Source of the DNA: Burkholderia savannae
Lineage (GTDB): Bacteria; Pseudomonadota; Gammaproteobacteria; Burkholderiales; Burkholderiaceae
Length of the DNA: 64,000 nt
NCBI RefSeq assembly: GCF_001524445.2
Contig: NZ_CP013417.1
Span: forward strand, 1,798,001 to 1,862,000
Direction of reading: 5' to 3'
The notes beneath the pieces were generated by a model. That model was not told the DNA's origin, did not search any database, and saw nothing but the letters and a program-made list of their open reading frames with translations. Shown in pieces: positions 27,048-37,400 of the stretch. Every line of letters starts with the position of its first letter. Positions within the stretch are counted from its first letter, which is position 1. The translations under genes and the position numbers were made by a program.

Positions 27048-28088
27048 TCACCTGGTGAAAAATCGCGAAATGGGTTGTCTCAGGGTTTCCCGGAGCGTGC
27101 GTTCCGCCCGGGCGATCGTGTCGAGCGCATCCGGGCGCGCCGCGTCGAAACACAGGCCGATGAAGGTGCCGCTGTGGCAGTTGACGATGCCGTCGGCGCC
27201 GACGTCGGCCATCAGCGCCTCCAGTTGCCGCAGGCTGCGCTTCGGATTGCGCTTCTGATGAAGCTGCGTGCTGAGCGTCGCCGCGCGGCCGATCTCGCGG
27301 ACGTCGCGGCTGGAAATCGCGGCGTCGACGACGGCGAGCAGCGCGGCGTACTGGCTCGTTTCCTCGTCGGAGAAATCGAAGCGATGCCGGTTGTAGGCGA
27401 CCGTGTCGATGATTCCGCCTTCGTCGATCGCGAGGATGCAGATTTTCGGCAGCCTGCCCATCACCTTGCCCAGTTCGACCTTGCGATGGAAGAACGCGAC
27501 CGATTCGTCGAACATCACGCCGTCGGTCGGCTCGATCTCGCGGATGATCGCGCACATGTCGGCCACCGCGAGCTCGATGTCGAAGTGGGCGGCGAGCGCG
27601 CGCAGCGTCGCGACGATGTCGGCGGACGAGCTCGCGAGCCCCTTGCCCTCCGACACCGCGCTGCAGATCTGCAGGATGCCGCCCGTGCGGATGCCGAATT
27701 TCTCGAGGAAGAGCTGCGCCGCCTTCAGCGATTTCTTCTTGCTCGCCGGAAAGACGTAAAGGCGATCGGAATGCCGGAACCGGCAGAATCTCGCCGTCGT
27801 CGTCAGCGTGATCGGAAACGTCACCAGGAAATCGTTTCCCGATATCGGCTCGCGCCCCTGGACCAGCTCGCCGAACGTGGCGGGCGCGTTGCCGGTCGAG
27901 AAAAAACGCTCGGCCGGCGAGCCCGCCTTTCGGGTTCTCGCCTTGCCGGAGTGGCCGGAATTGGAGGAAAACCGATTTCCGTATTTATTGATAAGTGCAT
28001 TGGCAATGCCGATCGACCGATCGCCGTTGATTTCCTCTCGGGCGAGCGACGAATGAACAGAGCGCTTGACCGGTTCTGTTACGTACAT
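27048..28088 (-). CDS. GHMP-family kinase, PduX-like L-threonine kinase
   Basis: 346 residues. The PduX-like start of the fold is GNAPATFGELVQG at about residue 67; the GHMP ATP motif is EGKGLASSSADI, very close to PduX. Later segments DEGGIIDTVAYN and NCHSGTFIGLCF also suit the family. The first ~65 residues precede the domain, lack homology that I recognise, and contain no later ATG before the fold, so the ATG at 28088 is used. PduX phosphorylates L-threonine to O-phosphothreonine. Here this would activate threonine for the PLP enzyme directly downstream. It is the first gene of the minus-strand unit and faces the 1.3-kb divergent control region. Confidence 0.83.
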   Translation of the reverse strand: MYVTEPVKRSVHSSLAREEINGDRSIGIANALINKYGNRFSSNSGHSGKARTRKAGSPAERFFSTGNAPATFGELVQGREPISGNDFLVTFPITLTTTARFCRFRHSDRLYVFPASKKKSLKAAQLFLEKFGIRTGGILQICSAVSEGKGLASSSADIVATLRALAAHFDIELAVADMCAIIREIEPTDGVMFDESVAFFHRKVELGKVMGRLPKICILAIDEGGIIDTVAYNRHRFDFSDEETSQYAALLAVVDAAISSRDVREIGRAATLSTQLHQKRNPKRSLRQLEALMADVGADGIVNCHSGTFIGLCFDAARPDALDTIARAERTLRETLRQPISRFFTR

Positions 28089-29388
28089 TTTGGCTCGTCA
28101 ATCCAGAAAAAGGACGTGCATGATCCGCCACATCGATAAATGTGGTTGAAAAGTCAAACACTCGTTTTAATTTGTTCGAGCTACCCGGGTAATAAAATTT
28201 CAGAACGACGGGTATCGAAATTGAAGAACATCGATATGAGTGAATCGGGAATATGGATTCCGCGTGCGGTGGCAAATGCGGCCGGCATGCCGCCGTGACT
28301 TCGTTTGCGGCGGCATTCGCTCAGCGTGGATATTTCATCCAGTGAACCGCATGCCATGCGCTTGCCCGGGGTAGACAAATTCCGATTCATCCGGCGACCG
28401 TCCTTCAAAGTATGCAGACATATTCAGGGAAATCCGGTGAAGCCTAGATACTCGTGCTCGCGGATGCGGCGAGCGGGCGATGCAAACAGCGAATCGTCTT
28501 CGATGGCGGCGACGCGGTGCGCGCGGGCGCGGTGATGCCGGCCGCCCCGCCCGACAGGCGGGACGGTCGGCGCCGAGCGTCGGCCCGGATATCCATGGAG
28601 CGCCGGCGCAATCGAGGCAGCGCAGACGGGCTCCGCGGATCAAAAACAGTTTCGAACGCCGGGACGATGCGATACCGAATTCACTGCGCCGCTGCGTAGT
28701 CGAGAGCATAAGCTCAGCCGGGAGAAAAATACTCGGCGAGCGAAGATTGCTTCAGAGTAGACGAGCGTCGCAATTCACTCTGGTAGCGAAACGTACATGT
28801 AAAGCAATCGTTAGTCAAGCCGTTAAATGAAAGCCATCGGAATTGATTGATAACAAGCAGTTCGTCGCTCAATCTTTCGTTTCGAACGAGATTGGGTCGG
28901 CGAAATTCTCAATCGATCGGTGGAATTTGGTCGCAAAAAACACAAAAAGAAACAAGAAAACAAAACTGCGAGCCGCATTGAATCTAAATATCGTCACAAA
29001 CATGCCGGCCGCTATGAATTCATGTCGTTCACGATCCGCGCATCCTTCGTAAATCGTGTTTTCCGAATCGAAGTATTACGCTATGCTTGCGACCTGAGAT
29101 TCATGGTGCGATTAGAAAAATACTCAGTGCGTTCGTTTAAATCTGTCGTCAAAGCAAATTTGATGTTTCGGTAGACGGTTGTAAACGGAAAAGAATCAAT
29201 GTCGCCCGATCGAGAATCACGGATCACGGCGATGCGCGGAGGTCGGCGAACACGGCGTGCGTGATCCGCATCGGATCTCGTGCGCATCGTCGCTTCGCTG
29301 CCGCGCGTTCGTCGCGGGGAGCATCCTCTCCGCGTTCTGCGGTGCCTGGCAGGACCGTCCCACCTTCACCACGGAGCTGAAGCCCGTC
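28089..29388. other. 1.3-kb AT-richer divergent region between the two biosynthetic units
   Basis: No open frame here has a recognisable protein, a good ribosome site or the local codon style. Base composition is clearly more AT-rich than the rest of the window, mainly at 28140-28330 and 28780-29200 (for example AAAAAACACAAAAAGAAAC near 28935). It must hold the promoters for the kinase unit (left) and the amidotransferase/NRPS C unit (right). The 29389 start has GGAG at 29373-29376. I could not identify a regulator site or an MbtH-like gene. Confidence 0.7.
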
Positions 29389-31314
29389 ATGTGTGGAATC
29401 GTTTCAATCTTCGATCGGAGCGCGCCGATCGACGCGTCGACGCTGCAGCGCGCAGTGGATACGCTCGACCATCGCGGCCCGGAAAAAACGGGGCTGTGGC
29501 TGTCGCCCGACGCGCGCGTTGGCCTCGCGCACGCGCGCCTCGGCCTTGTCGATCTCGTAACGGGCGACCAGCCGATCGTCAGCGCGCGAGGCAACGTGAT
29601 CGTCGCGAACGGCGAGATCTACGGTCATCACGAATGGCGCCGCGCATTGCGGCGCGAAGGCTGGCAGTTCAAGACCGACAGCGATTCCGAGGTGGCGCTC
29701 GCGCTGTACGAGCGATACGGCATCGATTTCGTCGAGCGGCTGCGAGGCGAGTTCGCGCTGGCCATCTGGGACCGCGAGGCGAACCAGCTCCTGTGCGTGC
29801 GCGACCGGTTCGGCATCAAGCCGCTCTACTATCACGAGAGCGGCGAGCGGGTCCTGCTCGCCTCCGAGGTCAAGGCGCTGCTCGCGGCGGGCGTCGCGGG
29901 CAGGCTGAGCCGCGAGCAATACGTGCAGCATCTGCTTCTCATCAAGCCGCACGACGCGACGCTGTTCGAGGGCATCCGGCAGGTTCCGCCGGGGTGCATG
30001 CTGATCTGCTCGGACGGCAAGACCGTCGTCAGGCGCTATTGGGATCTCGACTACCCGTGCCATCCGCAATGGCGCGACGACGCGCGCTCGCGCGCATGCG
30101 CCGCCGAGGCGCTCGCCGAGCATATCGCCGACGCGGTCGAGACGCGCCTGCACGCGGACGTGCCGATGGGCCACTACCTGAGCGGCGGGCTCGATTCGTC
30201 GGCGGTGCTCGGCGTGGCGGCGAAGCGGCTCGGCCACCGGCTCACCGCCTTCAACGTGCAGTTCGACCACGCGGATTACGACGAGAGCGCCGTGGCGCGC
30301 GACACGGCGGAGTCGGTCGGCGCGGCGTTCCGGACGGTCGCCGTCGATTCGGCCGATTTCGCGGACCATCTCGAGCAGGTCGTCTGGCACGCGGAGAGCA
30401 TCGGCATCAACTCGAACGCGGTCGCGCGCTATCTGCAAAGTCGCGCGGTGCGGGACGCGGGGTTCAAGGCGGTGCTGTCGGGCGACGGCGCCGACGAGCT
30501 GTTCTACGGCTACAACTTTCATCAGATCGACTATCTGCTGTCCGGTTATGCGGGCGACGAGACGGCGCGCCTCGCGACGTTCGCCGACGTGCAGGCGGCC
30601 GGCAAGCTGAGCGCGGCGATTCCGCCGTGGTTCCGGCCGGCGCGCAACGGCTTCGCGAGCCGGTTGATCGGCTTCACGCCGGCGTGGCTGTCGATCGTGC
30701 TCAACAGCCGCACGCCGCTCAGAGACACGCTGCTGCATGCCGACCTGAAGCGCGGCGTCACGCCCGATCTGCTCGTGTCGAGCCTGATCGATCGCCTGCC
30801 GATCCACGATCAGCTTCGCGACCGGCATCCGGTGCAGCAGTCGATGTATCTGTGGTGCAAGTCCATTCTGTGCAATCAGATCCTGTTCGCGGATCGCCTC
30901 GACATGGCGCATTCGGTCGAAGTGCGCATGCCGCTTCTCGACCATCGCCTGTTCGAATTCGCGCGGACCCTTCCCGTGTCGTGGTTCTTCCGCGACGGCG
31001 AGGAGAAAAGCCTCTTCCGCGACGCGATGAAGCCCTATCTGACCGAGCGGGTCCATCGGCGCGTGAAGCAGCCGTTCCTCGCGCCGCCTTCGACGCTGCA
31101 GCGCAACGGCAAGCTGTTCGCGCTGATCCAGGACATCGTCCACTCGCCGCGCCTCGCGCAATTGGGGCTCTTCGATCCCGCGCAGCTCGCGCGCCTGTCG
31201 AAGCTCCTGTCGGACGGCAACGAGGCCGACCTGTCGAAGCTGGAGATTCCGCTGATGCTGATCGCGACGTCGTATTTCCTTTGCAAGCGCTTCGATCTTT
31301 CGATCGTCGACTAG
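29389..31314 (+). CDS. Asparagine synthase (glutamine-hydrolysing) family amidotransferase
   Basis: 641 residues of AsnB type. The start at 29389 is fixed by MCGIVSIFD: after Met removal Cys2 is the class II glutaminase nucleophile. The glutaminase domain has DHRGPEKTGLW, RLGLVDLVTGDQP and NGEIYG. The synthetase domain has the pyrophosphate loop YLSGGLDSSAVLG and the SGDGADELFYGY segment. Because the glutaminase is intact, it should use glutamine-derived ammonia to amidate a carboxylate through an acyl-adenylate; beta-lactam synthetases normally lack this cysteine. It lies 130 bases upstream of NRPS C on the same strand and may amidate the peptide or a precursor. It could instead make asparagine, but the location in the cluster argues for a tailoring role. 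Confidence 0.88.
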   Translation: MCGIVSIFDRSAPIDASTLQRAVDTLDHRGPEKTGLWLSPDARVGLAHARLGLVDLVTGDQPIVSARGNVIVANGEIYGHHEWRRALRREGWQFKTDSDSEVALALYERYGIDFVERLRGEFALAIWDREANQLLCVRDRFGIKPLYYHESGERVLLASEVKALLAAGVAGRLSREQYVQHLLLIKPHDATLFEGIRQVPPGCMLICSDGKTVVRRYWDLDYPCHPQWRDDARSRACAAEALAEHIADAVETRLHADVPMGHYLSGGLDSSAVLGVAAKRLGHRLTAFNVQFDHADYDESAVARDTAESVGAAFRTVAVDSADFADHLEQVVWHAESIGINSNAVARYLQSRAVRDAGFKAVLSGDGADELFYGYNFHQIDYLLSGYAGDETARLATFADVQAAGKLSAAIPPWFRPARNGFASRLIGFTPAWLSIVLNSRTPLRDTLLHADLKRGVTPDLLVSSLIDRLPIHDQLRDRHPVQQSMYLWCKSILCNQILFADRLDMAHSVEVRMPLLDHRLFEFARTLPVSWFFRDGEEKSLFRDAMKPYLTERVHRRVKQPFLAPPSTLQRNGKLFALIQDIVHSPRLAQLGLFDPAQLARLSKLLSDGNEADLSKLEIPLMLIATSYFLCKRFDLSIVD

Positions 31315-31340
31315 ACGCCGTTCGCCGTTCGCCGCTCGAT

Positions 31341-31371
31341 GTGCGCCGCGGCGCGAATGCCGGCGGCGCAC
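31341..31371 (+). other. Hairpin between amidotransferase and NRPS C genes
   Basis: GTGCGCCG (31341-31348) pairs with CGGCGCAC (31364-31371). There is no T run after it, so it may only stabilise the upstream message. NRPS C starts 73 bases later without a clear Shine-Dalgarno sequence. Confidence 0.35.
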
Positions 31372-31444
31372 GAAGAATGCGCCGCCGCGCGCCGCGGCTC
31401 GCATCCGTTCCAATCCCTCATTCTTTTTAGCCTGACCGACTGAC

Positions 31445-34400
31445 ATGACGACCACCGATCTCGACAAAATGCAGCAGGCCGGCACGATCGTTCACGTACT
31501 TCAGCGACATGCCGGCGAGCGTCCCGACGCGCTCGCGTATCACTTCATCGAAAGCCCGGAAACGGGGGCGGGGCCGCAGCTGACCTATCGGCAGCTCGAC
31601 GAGCGCGCGCGGCGGGTCGCCGCCTACTTGCGACAGCATGCGAACGAGAACGATCGCGTGCTGCTGTTCTTCCCGCCGGGGCTCGAATACATCGCCGCGT
31701 TCCTCGGCTGCCTGTATGCGGGCGTGATCGCGGTGCCGCTCTATCCGCCGCGGCGCGGAGAAAAGCTCGACCGCATCGCGCACGTGGTGCGCGATTGCGG
31801 CGCACGGTTCGCGTTCGGCGACGGCGAGGCGGTGGCGAAGGCGAGCGAGTGGTTCTCGGGCGAGATGGGCCGCGCGCTGTCGGCGGCGATCCGCCTGCTG
31901 TCGATCGACGCGGCGGCGGACGTCCCGCCGATTCCGGCGAGCGACGACTATCGGCGCACGCCGGCGGACGTGGCGTTTCTCCAGTACACGTCCGGGTCGA
32001 CGGGCGAGCCGAAGGGCGTCGCGGTGAGTCACGGCAATCTGATCGCGAATCAGATCGCGATCGCGGCGGGCTTCGGATCGCGCGACGACGACGTCTGCCT
32101 GAACTGGCTGCCGCTGTACCACGACATGGGGCTGATCGGCACGACCTTGCATCCGCTCTTTTACGGATACCCGTCGCACATCATGTCGCCGACCGCGTTC
32201 ATCAAGGACCCGCTGTCGTGGCTCGAGAACATCACGCGGTTTCGCGCGACGGTCGCGGGCGGGCCGGACTTCGGCTATCGCCTCTGCGCCGAGCATGCGG
32301 CTCGCAGCCCGGAGCGGGTGGCCGCGCTCGATCTGTCGAGCTGGCGCATCGCGTTCAACGGCGCCGAGCCGGTACAGGCGGAATCGATGCGGCGTTTCGC
32401 GCAGATCTACGCGCGCGCGGGGTTCGATCCGCGCGCATTCTATCCGTGCTATGGCCTTGCCGAAGCAACGCTTTTCGTCACGGGCGGCGCGCCCGGCGGA
32501 GCGTTTCACGCACGGGCGGCCGACCGTTTCGCGCTGACGCTCGGCCGCCTCGAGCCGCAGGGCGGCGCCGCGAGCGTCGAACTGGTGTCGTCCGGCCGCT
32601 GCGCGGCGGGGCACGAACTGCGCATCGTCAACGACTTGCGCGAGGCGGCGCAAGGCGAGATCGGCGAGATCTGGGTGCGCGGCCCGAGCATTCCGTCCGG
32701 ATACTGGAACAAGGACGCGGTGAACGCCGACGTGTTTCGCGCGCGCCTCGCCGCCCCGGACCCGGCCTCGTCGGGCTTCCTGCGCACGGGCGATCTCGGT
32801 TGCGTCGTCGACGGCGAACTGTTCGTGACCGGGCGCAGCAAGGACGTCGTCATCGTCAACGGGCGCAATTACTACCCGCAGGACCTGGAAGCCGCCGCGG
32901 GCGCGAGCGATCCGGCCTTGCGCGAAGGTTGCACGGCCGCGTTCTCGATCGACGGCGAGGGCGATGCGCGCGTCGTCGTCGTGCAGGAGGTGGACCGGCG
33001 CTTCGCGAAGACGATCGACGTCGACGCCGCCGCCCGGGCGATCCGCACGGCGATTTCGCGCGCCTGCGACGTCGCCGTCGACGAGATCGTGTTCATTCAG
33101 CCGGCGAGCATTCCGAAGACGTCGAGCGGCAAGATCCGCCGCCGGGAGACGCGCGCGCGTTACCTCGACGGCACGCTGCCGCTCGTCGGCCGCGACGTGC
33201 GTTCGGCGAGCGGCGCCGGTGCGGCGTCCGATCAGGATCTCGATGCGCTCTGGCCGCAAACGGCGCGCTCCGGCGCGGTGCCCGCCGACGAGCATGCGGC
33301 TCGGATCGTGCTTGCGCTGCGGCGCGCGGTCGCGGCGCTGACCGGGCAGACGCCCGAGGCGATCGGCGCCGATCTGCCGCTTGCGGGCGCGGGGCTGAAT
33401 TCGATCGGCGTCGTGCGGCTGCAGGGCTTGATCGAGAAGCATCTGGGCGCGCAGGTCAGGCTCGACGACCTGTTCGGCGCGTCGAGCATCGCGGAGCTGG
33501 GCGCGCAGATCGCCCGAACGGACACTGCGGCGCCCGCCGCGCCGCGCGCGACGGCGGGTGCGAAAGAACGCGAGTTCGCGCTGTCGCCGAACCAGCAGCA
33601 GCTCTGGTTCCTGCATCAATTCGACCCGGATCGGCATGACTACAACCTGGCGCTCCTGATCGAATGCCGGCCGGCGCTCGCGTCCGACGCGCTCGAGGCG
33701 AGCGTCGCGCGCGCGTGCGCGCGGCACCCGATCCTGCGTACGCGTTATCGCGCGGAGGACAGCCGCAACGTGCAGACGGTCGAGCCGACGCCATGCGTCG
33801 ATTTCGCCGAAATCGATCCGCAAGGGCTCGACGACGCCGCGTTGATCGAGCGTTTCGGCGACGAAGCGCTGCGGCCGTTCGACCTGGAGCGGGGATCGGC
33901 GTTGCGCATTCGCGTCGCGCAGCGCGACGGCGGGCGGACCTGGCTGCTCGTCAACCTGCATCACATCGCCTCCGATTTCTGGTCGATGTCGCAACTCGTC
34001 GAGGAAATCGTGTCGGACGCGTCGGGCGGCGAGCCGATTGCCGATCCCGAGCGCGACTACCAGGACTGGTGCCGGGAGCGCGACGCGTACACGGGCAGCG
34101 CCGCCGCGCTGGCGGACCGCCAGTACTGGCGCACCGTCCTGGGCGAGAACCGTGCGGATTCGGCGCTCGCCTCGGTGTTCGAGCCAAGCGCGCAACGCGC
34201 GGAAGGCGCCGCGGACGGCGCGCCGCGGCCCGTCAATTTCCGGATCGGCGAGACGCTCGCGAAACGGGTCGAGGCATTCGCGCGGCGCTCGGGCCGCACG
34301 CTCAACGCGGTCTATCTGGCCGCGTTCCAGTTGCTGCTGCATCGCCGCGGCGCCGCCGAGCACCTCGCGATCGGCACGCTCGCCGCCGGCCGGACGCACT

Positions 34401-37400
34401 GGGCGTATGCGCGCACGCAGGGCTATTTCGTCAATCCGCTCGCGTTGCACACCGCGTATCGCGACGACACGACGTTCGCGGCGTTCCTGTCGCAGTCGGC
34501 CGACAATCTCACCGCCGCGATCGCCCACCAGGCGTATCCGTTCGCGCACCTCGTCAACGAGCATGCGTCGAAGAGCCGCGCCGGCCGGCATCCGTTCTTC
34601 CAGGCGCTGTTCGTGATGCAGCAGTCGAGCGGCCGCCGCGGCACCGAAGCGTTCGCGATCAAGGGCGTCGCCGCCGAAATCGAAATCGGTTCGATCACCG
34701 CGCGTTCGCTGCCGTTGCGCTCCGCGCCGTCCCAGTTCGATCTCGCGTTGACGATGGCGCCTGCCGCGCGCGGGATCGAAGCGATGCTCGAATATGGCGC
34801 GACGCTCGCGACGCGCGATCAGGTCGCCGCGTTCGCCGACGAATACCTGCAACTGCTCGATGCGGTGCTCGACGCGGCCGACGCGCCGTTGCACACGATC
34901 GAGCCCAAGGCGGCGCCGGCCGCGATCGACGCACCGGCGGCCGAGCGCGCCGCCGATCTCCCGGCGGCAGCCGTGCCGCCCGCGCAATGCAATTCGTTGA
35001 TCGAAGGATTCGAGCAGCAGGTGCGCAGCGGCCCGCAGCGAGTCGCGCTCACCTACGGCGAATCGTCGCTCACGTATCGCGAACTGGACGAACGCGCGAC
35101 GCAGCTCGCGCGCGCGCTCGCGCCGCGGATGCGGGCCGACGGGCCGACCACCGTCGCGATTCTGCTGCATCGCGGCGTGGACGTCGTCGTGAGCATCCTC
35201 GCCATTCTGAAGGCGGGAGGCACGTACGTGCCGCTCGACCCGCACTCTCCGGCCGAGCGGCTCGGCTTCATTCTCGAGGACGCGCAACCGAGCGTGCTCG
35301 TCACGTCGACGGCGTTCGGCGACTTGCTGGGCAAGCTGCCGTCCGTCGAGGGCCGCACCATCCTGCTCGTCGACGCGCTCGCCGAGCCGGCGCGCGACGG
35401 GGCGCACGCAGCGGATCGCGCGCCGCAGGCGGCGCGCGCGTTGCGCCGCGACGACTGCGCGTACGTGATCTTCACGTCCGGCACGACCGGGCGGCCGAAG
35501 GGCGTGCAGGTCACGCACGACAACGTGCTGCGCCTGTTCACGTCGTCCGAGCCGGAATACCGGTTCGACGAGCGCGACGTGTGGACGCTGTTCCATTCGA
35601 TCGCGTTCGACATCTCGGTCTGGGAAATGTGGGGTGCGCTGCTCTACGGCGGCCGGATCGTCGGGGTGCCGTACGAAATCTCGCGCTCGCCGGACGAGTT
35701 CCGCGCGCTGTGCGCACGCGAGCGCGTGACGGTGCTCAACCAGACGCCGAGCGCGTTCAAGTATTTCATCGCTGCCGATCTGCGGCGCGACGACCGCCTG
35801 AGCGCGCTGCGCCTCGTGATCTTCGGCGGCGAGACGCTCGTGTTCGGCAGCCTCAAGGATTGGTTCCGCAAGTACGGCGACGCGCAGCCGCTGCTCGTCA
35901 ACATGTACGGGATCACCGAGATCACCGTGCACGGAACCTACCGGCCCGTCACGCTCGCGGATCTCGACGCGCCGGGCAGCATGATCGGCCTGCCGCTGCG
36001 CGACCTGTCGATCGTGCTGCTCGACGAGGATCGCAAGCCGGTGGTGGACGGCGAGGTCGGCGAGATCTATGTCGGGGGCCGGGGCGTGGCGCTCGGCTAT
36101 CTGCGAAACGAGACGCTCACGCGCGAGCGCTTCGTCGATCTCGACATCGAGCCGGGCGTGGGCGTGGGGCGCTACTACAAGAGCGGCGACCTCGCGCGCA
36201 AGGTCGGCGACGCGGATTACGAGTATCTGGGCCGCAAGGATCAGCAGGTCAAGATCAACGGCTTTCGGATCGAGCTCGGCGAAATCGAGGCGGCGCTCAC
36301 GCGCTTCGACGGCATTCGCGACGCCGTCACGCTCGCGAGCAAGCCGCACAAGCCGCGCAACGTCGTTGCACCGGCGTCGGCGGGCGGCGGGGCCGGCGCG
36401 ATCACCGAGATCCGGCAGCTGATCCGCGCCGCGTCGACGCCGCAACCGGACGACGAACAGACCAGGCTCGTGTCGTACATCGTCTGCGATGCGCTGCCGG
36501 ACGTTCAGGCGCTGTATCGCCACTTGTCGGAGCGCATACCCGATTACATGATGCCGTCGGCCGTGCTGCCGATCGATGCGATTCCGCTGAACCAGAACGG
36601 CAAGGTCGACGCGAAGGCGCTCATGCAGCGGGCGGACGGCGCGATTCCGTTGCGCGCGGCCTACGTCGCGCCGCGCACCGACGAGGAGAAGCTGCTGTGC
36701 AAGCTGTACGCCGACGTGCTGGAAAAACCGCGCGTGGGCGCCAACGACGGCTTCTTCGAGCTCGGCGGCGATTCGATCCGCATCATCCAGTTGCGCAGCC
36801 GCGCGTTGAAGGCGGGTTTGCAGATCAGCGTCCAGGACGTGTTTCGGCTCCAGACGCCCGCCGCGCTCGCCGCCGTCACGAAGATTTCGGCCCAGCTGGC
36901 CGAGCGGCCTCGCGTCGCCGCGTTCGCGCAAACGAGCGACGCCGAGCGTCGCCAGCTGCCTGAGGATGCGGTCGATGCCTATCCGCTCGCGCGTCTTCAG
37001 GAAGGGCTGCTGTTCCACTCGCAATTCGGCGACGACATCGCGATGTATTGCGACATCTTCGAATTCCGGCTGCGCGCGCGCTACGATCTGCGCGCGTTCG
37101 AGCAAGCGCTCGCCGCGTTGATCGAGCGCCATCCGATTTTCCGGACGTCGTTCCATCTCGGCGAGTTCGAGCGGCCGCTGCAGATCGTTCACGCGCATTC
37201 GGCCCCGGTCGTCGACGTGTTCGACTATCGCGACGTCGACGACGCGCGCCGCAAGCAGCGCTACGAGGCGTGGCTCGACGGCGAAAAGCGCCGTCCGTAC
37301 GACGTCGCGCGCGCGCCGCTGTTGCGCTTCTCGCTGCACCGCTGGACGGATGACGAGTTCGTGTTCACGATGTCGTTCCACGACGCGCTGCTCGACGGCT

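Noticed and set aside
28089..29388. MbtH-like helper or a small regulator in the divergent gap
   Set aside because: None of the short frames contains the tryptophan-rich MbtH motif or an HTH; ribosome sites are absent.
29389..31314. Beta-lactam synthetase
   Set aside because: The N-terminal Cys of the glutaminase site is intact (MCGIVS), which those enzymes normally lack.
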